Positions 1 to 5,717 of a stretch of 6,435 nucleotides of DNA are shown in pieces. The DNA lies in contig JBBRZD010000192.1 of the NCBI GenBank assembly GCA_038237055.1, forward strand, positions 1-6,435. The letters run 5' to 3'. Source of the stretch: Dokdonella_A sp038237055. GTDB lineage: Bacteria > Pseudomonadota > Gammaproteobacteria > Xanthomonadales > Rhodanobacteraceae. The number at the start of each line of letters is the position of its first letter. Positions within the stretch are counted from its first letter, which is position 1. Below the pieces are notes generated by a model. It ran no database searches, had not been told where the DNA came from, and was given only the letters and a program-made list of their open reading frames with translations. The translations under genes were made by a program, and so were the position numbers.

Positions 1-515
1 GCCTTGGTGTTCTGTCCCGCGCCGACGTCGCCCATGTGGCTGATCTTCAGCGCGTAGCACTCGAGTGCCGGTCGCGCGGAGATCAGAGTCGCCTCGTCGC
101 CACCGACCATCACCGAGAGCTTTCCGTTCTTCGCACCTTCGACGCCACCGGAAACCGGCGCATCGAGAAAGCTGCAGCCTTTCGTAGCGAGGATCGCGTG
201 CGCGGATTGCGCGGTGACCGACGATACCGTCGAGTGATCGATGACGATCGTCCCCGGCTGTGCGTGATCGGCGATCTCGCGAGCGAGATCAAGCACGTCC
301 ACGTCGGCCGGCACGCACAGCGCGATCAGGTTGCACGACGGAGCCAAGGCGGCCACCGTCGCAGGCGCCGTGACCTTGAATTCTTCCGCTGCTGCGATGG
401 CCTTGTCGTGCGAGCGGTTCCATACCGCCGCGAGCAACCCCGCGCGCGCAAGGTGTCCCGCCATCGGCAGGCCCATGGCGCCGAGTCCGACGAAACCGAC
501 TTTCAATTCGTTCAT
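1..515 (-). CDS. Beta-hydroxyacid dehydrogenase (3-hydroxyisobutyrate dehydrogenase family), C-terminus cut by window edge
   Basis: This is an NAD(P)-dependent oxidoreductase of the family containing 3-hydroxyisobutyrate dehydrogenase (valine breakdown) and tartronate semialdehyde reductase. The reverse strand translates without a stop from the ATG at 515 to the left edge, giving 171 complete codons. Seen: an N-terminal Rossmann motif GLGAMG (residues 10-15), the family motif DHSTVS (93-98), the substrate-loop motif DAPVSGG (118-124), and GDVGAGQNTK (162-171). The last of these ends in the lysine that is catalytic in this family, so the window cuts the gene just after it. The all-helical C-terminal domain, usually about 120 residues, is missing. 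The gene lies 97 bp downstream of speA on the same strand; AGG about 6 nt before the ATG is a weak ribosome site. The substrate cannot be decided from this half, and succinic semialdehyde or glyoxylate reductase paralogues are possible, so no symbol is given. Confidence 0.9.
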   Translation of the reverse strand, partial: MNELKVGFVGLGAMGLPMAGHLARAGLLAAVWNRSHDKAIAAAEEFKVTAPATVAALAPSCNLIALCVPADVDVLDLAREIADHAQPGTIVIDHSTVSSVTAQSAHAILATKGCSFLDAPVSGGVEGAKNGKLSVMVGGDEATLISARPALECYALKISHMGDVGAGQNTK

Positions 516-569
516 GATTGCCTACCGCTCCGGGTTCTTCCACCATCACACAGTCTTGACGTTGCTTCC

Positions 570-595
570 TGCATTCCCGCGAACGCGGGAAAGCA
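570..595. repeat. REP-like GC-rich palindrome
   Basis: TTCCCGCG (574-581) and CGCGGGAA (584-591) form a perfect 8-bp inverted repeat around AA. After one A/A mismatch, TGC (570-572) pairs with GCA (593-595). The element sits between the speA stop and the start of the dehydrogenase gene, where REP-type extragenic palindromes commonly lie. Its core resembles the 'attcccgcg...cgcgggaat' repeats known from many GC-rich beta- and gammaproteobacteria. No T-run follows on either strand, so it is not a textbook intrinsic terminator, although the hairpin could stabilise the 3' end of speA mRNA. Family membership rests on pattern resemblance only. Confidence 0.6.
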
Positions 596-612
596 TGCAA
601 GATCACTTGTAT

Positions 613-2499
613 CTATTGAGACTCGGCGAGATAGGTATAGCCCGTCAAACCCTTCTCAAGTGCCGCTTCCAGCTTCTGTGCTTCGGCTGCATCGACGTTC
701 GCCGCGACGATCTTCGCGCGATAAGAAGCACGCAGCACAGCGAGGTCGTAGCCCACGTAATCGAGCATGAGATCGGTGCTGTCGCCGCGACGGCAGTGGG
801 TGAATTCATAGCCGCCATCGGTCAGCTTCACGTTGACTGCATCGGTGTCGCCGAACAGGTTGTGGATGTCGCCCAGGGTTTCCTGATAGGCGCCGACCAT
901 GAACAGGCCCAGCAGATACGACTCCCCTTTGCGCAAGGAGTGCAGCGGCAGGCTGACGTCGATGCCGTCGGCGTCGACGTAGTGATCGATGCGGCCGTCC
1001 GAATCGCAGGTCAGATCCGCAATCACGCCACGGCGATCCGGCGCGCGATCCAGATGCGCGATCGGAACGATCGGAAATACCTGATCAATCGCCCAGATAT
1101 CCGGCGCGGATTCGAACACCGAGAAATTCACGAAGTATTTGTCGACGAGGGTCTGGTTGAGATCGTCGAGCACCTGGCGATGCACGCGCTCGTCCGGCTT
1201 CAAGCGCGAGCGCACCGCATTGATGATCGCGTAGTAGAGATCGTCGAGTTCGGCGCGATCGTCGAGCGACAACTGGCCGAGCGCATACAGCGAATAACCC
1301 TCGGCAAGCTGGTACTGCGCCTCGTGGTAGAGCTCGGTCGGCGGGCGCTGGTCCATTTCCGCATACGTCTCGCGCAGGCGCCGCAGTACGGCCGGTTCAT
1401 CGGCACGCGGCGGCGGCACCGCGCCTCGCGGCGCTTCCTCGATCTCGCTGACGTTCACGATCAGCACGGCGTGATGCGCGGTCAGTGCACGGCCAGATTC
1501 GGTCAGCACGTGCGGCGCCTTCAAGCCGTTTGCTAAACAGGCTTCGGCAAGTGCGCCGACCACGGCCGACGCGTATTCGTCGAGACCGTAATTGATCGAG
1601 CAATCCGAACGCGAACGCGTGCCTTCGTAGTCGACACCAAGGCCGCCGCCGACATCCATGTGCGTGATCGGCAGGCCCATGCGCGAAAGTTCGACGAAAT
1701 AGCGCACCGCCTCGCGCATGCCGTTTGCGATGTCGCGCACGTTCGACATCTGCGATCCCATGTGGAAGTGCAGCAGCTTCAACGTGTGCGAAAGATTCGC
1801 AGCCGTGAGCTCGTCCAGCAGGGTGAGCAGCTGGCGCGGCGTGAGGCCGAACTTCGCCTTGTCGCCGCCGGAGTTCTGCCATTTGCCGGCCCCCAGGCTC
1901 TTGAGGCGCATGCGCACGCCGAGCAGCGGCTCGACACCGAGCGCCGCGGCTTCCTCGATCACGTAGCGCAATTCGGACGGCTTCTCGATCACGATGAAAA
2001 TGTCGAGCCCGAGCCTGCGACCGATCAGCGCCAACCGGATATATTCACGATCCTTGTAGCCGTTGCAGATTACCGTGCTGCCCGGTCGTGCCAGTGCAAG
2101 CACCGCCATCAGTTCCGGTTTCGAGCCGGCTTCTAGACCAAAACCGGGCGCCGCAGACGCGGCGAGCTCGCCCGCCACCTGATTTTGCTGGTTCACCTTG
2201 ATCGGATAGATCAGCGTGTAGCCGCCGGCGTAGTCCCACTCGGTCATCGCCTTCGCGAACGCACGCTGCAGGCGCGCCCGGCGATCGGTGAGGATGTCCG
2301 CAAAGCGCACCAGCAAAGGCAGTCGCGAACCCTGCGCGCGCGCCGCTTCGACGATCGCCGGCAACGACAGCGTCGGCCCTCCGGCTCCACGCGGACGCGC
2401 AATCAGATCCGCGCCGAACACATCGAAATACCCCTCGCTCCAATGCGGAACGGCCCAGGTACGGCGCGCCTCTTCGGCGGTCCAGCGCTGCTCGGTCAC
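613..2499 (-). CDS. speA: Biosynthetic arginine decarboxylase (SpeA)
   Basis: PLP-dependent fold-III enzyme that converts L-arginine to agmatine plus CO2, the entry step of arginine-derived putrescine synthesis. With the GTG start at 2499 the protein has 628 residues, close to the E. coli enzyme (about 658). The start is chosen because GGAG lies 7 nt upstream (2507-2510) and because homology begins at once with a TWAVPHWSEGYFDV-like N-terminus (residues 14-27). An in-frame ATG at 2634 would add 45 residues that do not look like SpeA. Seen: YPIKVNQQ (98-105) with PLP lysine K101, LHFHMGSQ (243-250), the glycine loop DVGGGLGVDY (282-291), ESGRAL (334-339), DLTCDSDG (495-502) with the active-site cysteine C498, and GAYQETLGDIHNLFGD (536-551). 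All key residues are intact. It is transcribed away from speE. Agmatine deiminase/amidohydrolase or agmatinase must be encoded elsewhere. Confidence 0.97.
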   Translation of the reverse strand: MTEQRWTAEEARRTWAVPHWSEGYFDVFGADLIARPRGAGGPTLSLPAIVEAARAQGSRLPLLVRFADILTDRRARLQRAFAKAMTEWDYAGGYTLIYPIKVNQQNQVAGELAASAAPGFGLEAGSKPELMAVLALARPGSTVICNGYKDREYIRLALIGRRLGLDIFIVIEKPSELRYVIEEAAALGVEPLLGVRMRLKSLGAGKWQNSGGDKAKFGLTPRQLLTLLDELTAANLSHTLKLLHFHMGSQMSNVRDIANGMREAVRYFVELSRMGLPITHMDVGGGLGVDYEGTRSRSDCSINYGLDEYASAVVGALAEACLANGLKAPHVLTESGRALTAHHAVLIVNVSEIEEAPRGAVPPPRADEPAVLRRLRETYAEMDQRPPTELYHEAQYQLAEGYSLYALGQLSLDDRAELDDLYYAIINAVRSRLKPDERVHRQVLDDLNQTLVDKYFVNFSVFESAPDIWAIDQVFPIVPIAHLDRAPDRRGVIADLTCDSDGRIDHYVDADGIDVSLPLHSLRKGESYLLGLFMVGAYQETLGDIHNLFGDTDAVNVKLTDGGYEFTHCRRGDSTDLMLDYVGYDLAVLRASYRAKIVAANVDAAEAQKLEAALEKGLTGYTYLAESQ

Positions 2500-2506
2500 C
2501 TCGATG

Positions 2507-2511
2507 CTCCG
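2507..2511 (-). promoter_or_regulatory. Ribosome binding site that fixes the speA GTG start
   Basis: Read on the minus strand this is CGGAG, with 7 nt between GGAG and the GTG at 2499. It supports the GTG over the in-frame TTG a few codons upstream and over the more distant ATG at 2634, which lies inside the divergent promoter region. Confidence 0.65.
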
Positions 2512-2532
2512 TGTTTGCAATCCAAGCCCCCT

Positions 2533-2538
2533 AGTGTA
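2533..2538 (-). promoter_or_regulatory. Candidate speA -10 box
   Basis: The minus strand reads TACACT, 4 of 6 matches to the sigma-70 -10 consensus, about 33 nt upstream of the GTG start. That would give a leader of roughly 25-30 nt. No good -35 hexamer is seen 16-18 nt further upstream (2555-2562), so this promoter would be weak or activator-dependent if real. Confidence 0.4.
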
Positions 2539-2582
2539 ACGAGGTGTTGCGTTTCGCGTATGTCGGTGCCACATGGACCGGA

Positions 2583-2588
2583 TACAAT
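2583..2588 (+). promoter_or_regulatory. Candidate speE -10 box
   Basis: TACAAT matches the sigma-70 -10 consensus at 5 of 6 positions and lies 48 nt before the speE ATG. The -35 region expected near 2560-2565 has no clear TTGACA-like hexamer and falls on the same bases as the expected speA -35 region. Confidence 0.45.
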
Positions 2589-2625
2589 TGCGCCCATACC
2601 ACCCGTTCAGCCCCCAACGAATCGC

Positions 2626-2630
2626 AGGAA
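2626..2630 (+). promoter_or_regulatory. speE ribosome binding site
   Basis: AGGAA with a 6-nt spacer to the ATG at 2637. This rules out the longer reading from 2544, whose extra 31 residues do not resemble spermidine synthase and would span the predicted promoter. Confidence 0.75.
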
Positions 2631-2636
2631 GCACCG

Positions 2637-3509
2637 ATGTCAGCGCCCGAGCAGTCCGACGCCACGCAGAACTGGTTCACCGAGCAGCACGCGCGTTCCG
2701 GCTCGTCCTTCGGTTTGCGCATCAAGGAAAAGCTGCACGCAGAGCAGACCCCGTTTCAGTCGATCGAGATCTACGACACGACCGATTGGGGCAAGCTGAT
2801 GATCATCGACGGCTGCACGATGGTGTCGACGCGCGACAATTTCCTCTATCACGAGATGATGTCGCATCCGGCATTGTTCACGCATGCGCGCGCGAAGCGC
2901 GTCGTCATCATTGGCGGCGGCGATTGCGGCACCTTGCGCGAAGTGCTCAAGCACGAGGAAGTCGAGCACGCCGTGCAGGTCGAGATCGACGAACGCGTGA
3001 CGCGCCTCGCCGAGAAGTATTTTCCGGAGTTGTGCGAGTCGAACAAGGACCCGCGCGCCGAGCTGCTGTTCATCGACGGCATCAAGTACATGGCCGAGTG
3101 CGATCCGGAATCGATCGACGTCATCATCGTCGATTCGACCGATCCGGTCGGGCCGGCCGAAGGTTTGTTCGGCGCCGCGTTCTACGCCACCTGTCACAAG
3201 GCGCTTAAGTCGACCGGTATTCTCGTACAGCAGAGTGAATCGCCGCTGGTGCATCTGGATCTCATCAAGGCAATGCGTTCCGCGATGCGCTTCGCCGACT
3301 TCAACTCGGTCAAGACGCTGACGTTCCCGCAGCCGCTGTATCCAACCGGCTGGTGGAGCTGCACGATGGCGCGCAAAGGTGCCGATCTCAGCGGCTTCCG
3401 CGAGCGCGGCGCCGCGACCAAGCAGTTCGAGACGCGCTACTACAACGTCGACATCCACAAGGCCGCGCTCGCTTCGCCGGAGTTCATGCGTGAGGCGTTG
3501 GGGGACTGA
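2637..3509 (+). CDS. speE: Spermidine synthase (polyamine aminopropyltransferase)
   Basis: Transfers the aminopropyl group of decarboxylated S-adenosylmethionine to putrescine, giving spermidine and methylthioadenosine in the cytoplasm. The protein has 290 residues, close to E. coli SpeE (288). Seen: an N-terminal beta-strand region with FLYHEMMSHPAL (69-80), the nucleotide-binding loop IIGGGDCGTLREVLKH (91-106), VEIDE (115-119) for the ribose-binding acidic residue, the catalytic loop DSTDPVGPAEGLF (166-178) with D166 and D169, YPTGWW (235-240) and a C-terminal RYYN (267-270). In the loop, cysteine replaces the more usual glycine of GGGDGG. I believe this is a known variant in pseudomonads and xanthomonads rather than a defect. 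The gene is divergent from speA and shares its 137-bp upstream region, which fits co-regulation of polyamine synthesis. SpeD, needed for the aminopropyl donor, is not in the window. Confidence 0.96.
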   Translation: MSAPEQSDATQNWFTEQHARSGSSFGLRIKEKLHAEQTPFQSIEIYDTTDWGKLMIIDGCTMVSTRDNFLYHEMMSHPALFTHARAKRVVIIGGGDCGTLREVLKHEEVEHAVQVEIDERVTRLAEKYFPELCESNKDPRAELLFIDGIKYMAECDPESIDVIIVDSTDPVGPAEGLFGAAFYATCHKALKSTGILVQQSESPLVHLDLIKAMRSAMRFADFNSVKTLTFPQPLYPTGWWSCTMARKGADLSGFRERGAATKQFETRYYNVDIHKAALASPEFMREALGD

Positions 3510-3644
3510 CGCCAGCGATCAGGTGACGCTGAATGGTCTTTATTCACGTCGAAAGGCCCACGCCCATGCCAAGCCAGATTGAACCTTCGCAAGCCGCATC
3601 GGCCAAGTCCTGACACGCAAGCTTTCAAGAATCCTCAGCGCTGG

Positions 3645-3650
3645 TGTAAC
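3645..3650 (+). promoter_or_regulatory. Weak candidate -10 box for the ParA gene
   Basis: TGTAAC (4 of 6 matches to the -10 consensus) lies 33 nt before the ATG at 3684, in the 174-bp gap after speE. A CTTTCA-like hexamer 17 nt upstream (3622-3627) is a poor -35. The gap has no convincing terminator for speE either, so read-through from speE is possible. Confidence 0.25.
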
Positions 3651-3674
3651 CTGCCAGCCACTTTGCGTCCCGAC

Positions 3675-3679
3675 GGAGG
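3675..3679 (+). promoter_or_regulatory. ParA-gene ribosome binding site
   Basis: GGAGG, 4 nt before the ATG at 3684, is the strongest Shine-Dalgarno match in the window, though slightly close. It decides the start against the ATG at 3579, which would add 35 residues ahead of the Walker A strand that ParA proteins do not have. Confidence 0.75.
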
Positions 3680-3683
3680 CTTC

Positions 3684-4316
3684 ATGCTGAAGGTCCTGGT
3701 TGCGAGTTCCAAGGGTGGTGCGGGCAAAAGCACGATTGCGACCAACCTGGCCGCGCACTTTGCGGTCGATGGCAAGAACACCGTTCTCGTCGATGCCGAT
3801 CGGCAGGGCTCGTCCCTGCGCTGGTGCGAAAAACGCGCCCTTCACGTGAATGCGGTCCTCGGCGTGCCGGGCCTGCGCCGCGACTGGGAAAAACTGGTTC
3901 CGGCCGACGCCCAGCGCGTCATCATCGATTCCGCCGCTGGCATCCGCGCCAGCGATGTCGCCGACTACCTCGACCACATCAACGTCATCATCGTGCCCGT
4001 GCTGCCGTCGGCGATCGACCTTGAAGCGGCCGAGCCTTTCCTCGCCGAGATTGCCGAACTGCCAAAGATCAAGCGCGGCAAGGTTGCGGTTGGAGTCGTC
4101 GCGAACCGGCTGAAGCCATGGACAAATGCTTCCCAGCTCGCGGTCGAGGAGATGCAGCAGTTCCCGTTCCCGTTGATTGGCGAGCTGCGCGACACGCAGG
4201 GGTATGTGCTCGCGAACGCGCTCGGCAAGAGCATCTTTGACTACCACTCCGAGCTGGTGCGCGCGCATCAGGAAGACTGGACCAAGCTCCTGCGCTGGCT
4301 CAAGAAGCATTCGTAG
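3684..4316 (+). CDS. Orphan ParA/MinD-type ATPase
   Basis: A 210-residue soluble ATPase of the ParA/MinD (deviant Walker) superfamily, whose members use ATP-driven dimerisation and surface binding to position plasmids, chromosomes or protein complexes. Seen: the deviant Walker A KGGAGKST (residues 10-17) with signature lysine K10 and K15, the switch I region VDADRQGSSLRW (36-47), Walker B RVIIDSAAG (78-86) with D82, and VVANR (138-142) near the nucleotide base. It lacks an N-terminal DNA-binding domain and is shorter than chromosomal ParA (about 260), resembling the compact ParF/VirC1/McdA-like branch. Switch I has Arg where DADPQGS is usual. No ParB-like gene or parS-like repeat adjoins it: upstream is speE (174 bp) and downstream an EF-hand gene (160 bp). 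The superfamily call is secure, but the cargo is unknown. It should not be read as the chromosome-segregation ParA, which normally sits beside parB. Confidence 0.92.
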   Translation: MLKVLVASSKGGAGKSTIATNLAAHFAVDGKNTVLVDADRQGSSLRWCEKRALHVNAVLGVPGLRRDWEKLVPADAQRVIIDSAAGIRASDVADYLDHINVIIVPVLPSAIDLEAAEPFLAEIAELPKIKRGKVAVGVVANRLKPWTNASQLAVEEMQQFPFPLIGELRDTQGYVLANALGKSIFDYHSELVRAHQEDWTKLLRWLKKHS

Positions 4317-4389
4317 CGCCGCGTAATCCCGCCAGCTGCCGACGCCGTTCGTCCACGCGCTCAGGCGTCGCCTTACATGAATTTGCGCG

Positions 4390-4418
4390 GACTTTGCGGT
4401 GTGGACGTAAACAAAGTC
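4390..4418. repeat. Inverted repeat upstream of the EF-hand gene (possible operator or hairpin)
   Basis: GACTTTG (4390-4396) and CAAAGTC (4412-4418) are perfect 7-bp inverted arms around a 15-bp centre. The arm centres are 22 bp apart, about two helical turns, as for a dimeric regulator bound on one face. The dyad lies 59 bp before the EF-hand ATG at 4477, a plausible operator distance. It could equally be an RNA hairpin in the leader. No regulator can be named from the sequence. Confidence 0.4.
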
Positions 4419-4442
4419 TGGTCACCCGCGTTCGATAGGAGT

Positions 4443-4459
4443 GCGGCCGCCGTGGCCGC
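4443..4459 (+). other. GC-rich hairpin in the leader of the EF-hand gene
   Basis: GCGGCC (4443-4448) and GGCCGC (4454-4459) pair perfectly around a GCCGT loop, ending 17 nt before the ATG at 4477. An AGGAG (4437-4441) stands directly before the stem and is too far from the ATG to serve it in linear form. The actual start has only a weak GAG (4465-4467) upstream. Any role in translation control is speculation. Confidence 0.35.
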
Positions 4460-4476
4460 TCGATGAGCATCCCATC

Positions 4477-4992
4477 ATGCGCAAGATCATTCCCACACTT
4501 TTTGCCCCGCTCCTGTGCGCCGCGTGCGCACTGGCCGCGTCTGGCACCGCCGTCGCCGCCGATCCGGCCGGCGACGCGGCGGCCAGCCCACATTCGGGCA
4601 AGCGAGCCGAGTTCCGTCAGCGCCTTTTCGATCAGATCGACACCAATCACGATGGCGTGCTCAGCCGCGCCGAATACCAGGCCTGGGTCGACAGCCGCTT
4701 CGACAAGCTCGACAGCAACCATGACGGCCGCGTCGACGCGAAAGAGGTCGCGCAGTCCGCGGCGACCGCCGAACGTGTGCAAAAACGCGCAGAAGGCTTC
4801 GTCAAGCGCAACGGCAACGGTGACAGCACGGTCAGCAAGGCCGACTTCGAGGCCAAGGCGATGGCCCGCTTCGACCGCATGGGCGCCGGTGCCGATACGC
4901 TGACAATCGATCAGCTGGGACAGGGACGGGGCGGCTTCAAGCATCGCCACGGCGCGCCGAGCCCTGACGACGCGGCGACTCCGAACGGCTAA
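4477..4992 (+). CDS. Secreted EF-hand (calcium-binding) protein
   Basis: A 171-residue predicted exported Ca2+-binding protein. Residues 1-27 form a Sec signal peptide: basic MRKIIP, a hydrophobic stretch, then AVA just before A28, giving a probable cut near 27/28. The cysteines at 14 and 17 do not fit a lipobox. EF-hand loop 1 is D55-E66 (DTNHDGVLSRAE) and loop 2 is D79-E90 (DSNHDGRVDAKE); both have canonical ligands at positions 1, 3, 5 and 12 and glycine at 6. A second pair with the same 24-residue spacing is visible but decayed. Loop 3 at 112-123 has N, N and D at positions 1, 3 and 5 but ends in Asp, and loop 4 near 136-147 keeps only D140. The start at 4477 is chosen because it gives a clean signal peptide; the in-frame GTG at 4441 would put a hairpin-forming stretch in the coding region. 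Role (Ca2+ sensing or buffering in the periplasm or outside) is inferred. Confidence 0.88.
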   Translation: MRKIIPTLFAPLLCAACALAASGTAVAADPAGDAAASPHSGKRAEFRQRLFDQIDTNHDGVLSRAEYQAWVDSRFDKLDSNHDGRVDAKEVAQSAATAERVQKRAEGFVKRNGNGDSTVSKADFEAKAMARFDRMGAGADTLTIDQLGQGRGGFKHRHGAPSPDDAATPNG

Positions 4993-5001
4993 AACCCAAC
5001 G

Positions 5002-5040
5002 GACGCCGTGCGAAGGTGCGGGCGCGGCGTCAACAGTTTT
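5002..5040 (+). terminator. Probable intrinsic terminator after the EF-hand gene
   Basis: GACGCCG (5002-5008) pairs with CGGCGTC (5025-5031) and extends inward by a G-U and two G-C pairs, giving a stem of about 10 bp with a 10-nt loop, 9 nt after the stop codon. TTTT follows at 5037-5040 after a 5-nt gap, and a run of seven T lies further on at 5053-5059. The T-tract is not directly adjacent, so efficiency is uncertain. From there to about 5165 I see no gene or convincing site. Confidence 0.5.
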
Positions 5041-5165
5041 CGGCGCGACGTGTTTTTTTCAGGCTGCGACCCGCCAGTCGCCGCAACCCCATTGGACCCG
5101 CTCCCGCATGACGGCGATCCGCGTGCCTCGTCGCTGCCGCCCGACATCGCCCTGAGGAAGTTTCC

Positions 5166-5196
5166 TTGACCGCGGACACGCTGAATCGTGCATCAT
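5166..5196 (+). promoter_or_regulatory. Candidate promoter for the sixA-yceI-lipoprotein operon
   Basis: TTGACC (5166-5171, 5 of 6 to the -35 consensus) is followed after 19 nt by CATCAT (5191-5196, 4 of 6 to the -10 consensus). The spacing is longer than the optimal 17; the 17-nt alternative, TGCATC, is a poorer -10. Transcription would begin near 5203, leaving a leader of just over 20 nt that contains the AAGGAG ribosome site (5211-5216). Confidence 0.45.
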
Positions 5197-5225
5197 CACG
5201 TATCCAAGCAAAGGAGAACCTGCTG

Positions 5226-5708
5226 ATGGCCACTCGCGAGATTATCCTGCTGCGCCACGCCCACGCAGAATCTGCAACGCCCGGGCAAGACGACATGGCG
5301 CGCGTCCTCAGCCTGCGCGGTGAAGCCGAGGCGGATGCCGCGGGCGCTTGGCTCAAGCAGCACGGCGCAGCGCCCGAACGCGTGTTGTACTCGCCCGCCG
5401 CGCGCTCGCGCGAGACGTGCGAGCGCGTGCTTGCAGCACTCGGCTATACGGACCTGCGCAGCGACGCGCGCATCTACGAGGCCACGCCCGCAACCTTGTT
5501 GCGGGTACTTGACGACCACACCGATGTCGGTTCCGTCTTGCTGGTCGGACACAATCCGGGGCTTGAGAATCTGGTCGCCTTGATGACCGAAGGCGCTTCC
5601 GATTCCGGTCGCGGCATGCCGCCGGCCGGCGTGGTCTGGATGACGTTGCCTGAAGGCAGTGGCATCGAGCCCGGAACGGCCGAAGTTCGTCATTTCTGGT
5701 GGCCGTGA
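5226..5708 (+). CDS. sixA: SixA-like phosphohistidine phosphatase (histidine phosphatase superfamily)
   Basis: A 160-residue cytoplasmic member of the histidine phosphatase (phosphoglycerate mutase-like) superfamily, the same size as E. coli SixA (161). SixA removes phosphate from phosphohistidine proteins; in E. coli it acts on NPr of the nitrogen PTS and was first described acting on the ArcB phosphotransfer domain. Seen: the catalytic LRHAHAE (9-15) with R10 and nucleophile H11, LYSPAARSRET (54-64) with conserved R60, IYEA (83-86) carrying the acidic residue E85, and GHNPG (108-112) with the second active-site histidine H109. It has no cap insertion, as expected for the short SixA branch. 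The start at 5226 has AAGGAG 9 nt upstream; the longer TTG start at 5166 would begin in the -35 box. The yceI gene follows 9 bp after its stop. Other small histidine phosphatases look alike, so the true substrate is uncertain. Confidence 0.85.
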   Translation: MATREIILLRHAHAESATPGQDDMARVLSLRGEAEADAAGAWLKQHGAAPERVLYSPAARSRETCERVLAALGYTDLRSDARIYEATPATLLRVLDDHTDVGSVLLVGHNPGLENLVALMTEGASDSGRGMPPAGVVWMTLPEGSGIEPGTAEVRHFWWP

Positions 5709-5710
5709 GG
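5707..5710 (+). promoter_or_regulatory. yceI ribosome binding site overlapping the sixA stop
   Basis: GAGG lies across the sixA TGA stop (5706-5708), 7 nt before the GTG at 5718. A ribosome ending sixA covers the signal, so the two genes are probably translationally coupled. Confidence 0.6.
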
Positions 5711-5717
5711 CTGTAAC

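Noticed and set aside
331..1536. 401-codon plus-strand open frame antisense to speA
   Set aside because: It is the mirror of an unmistakable speA with all its motifs. Its translation resembles no protein family, and long antisense frames are expected at this GC content.
2640..3458. 272-codon minus-strand open frame inside speE
   Set aside because: Antisense shadow of speE with no recognisable domain and no ribosome site.
3513..3531. Small inverted repeat CAGCG/CGCTG just after speE as a terminator
   Set aside because: Only a 5-bp stem with a 9-nt loop and no proper T-run, so too weak to call.
3540..4310. 256-codon minus-strand open frame opposite the ParA gene
   Set aside because: The plus strand encodes clear Walker A and B motifs; the antisense product is composition-driven.
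4340..4370. Inverted repeat CGACGCC/GGCGTCG after the ParA gene as a terminator
   Set aside because: The 7-bp stem has a 17-nt loop and is not followed by a T-tract.
4389..4421. ECF (sigma-E type) promoter GGACTTT ... TCTGG upstream of the EF-hand gene
   Set aside because: The two elements are about 21 nt apart instead of about 16, and the apparent -35 is imperfect.
4300..4950. 216-codon minus-strand open frame opposite the EF-hand gene
   Set aside because: It is explained by the EF-hand coding frame and lacks a signal, a motif or a start context of its own.
5108..5155. 15-codon ORF (ATG to TGA) between the EF-hand gene and sixA
   Set aside because: No Shine-Dalgarno sequence, no recognisable feature, and it lies upstream of the candidate sixA promoter.
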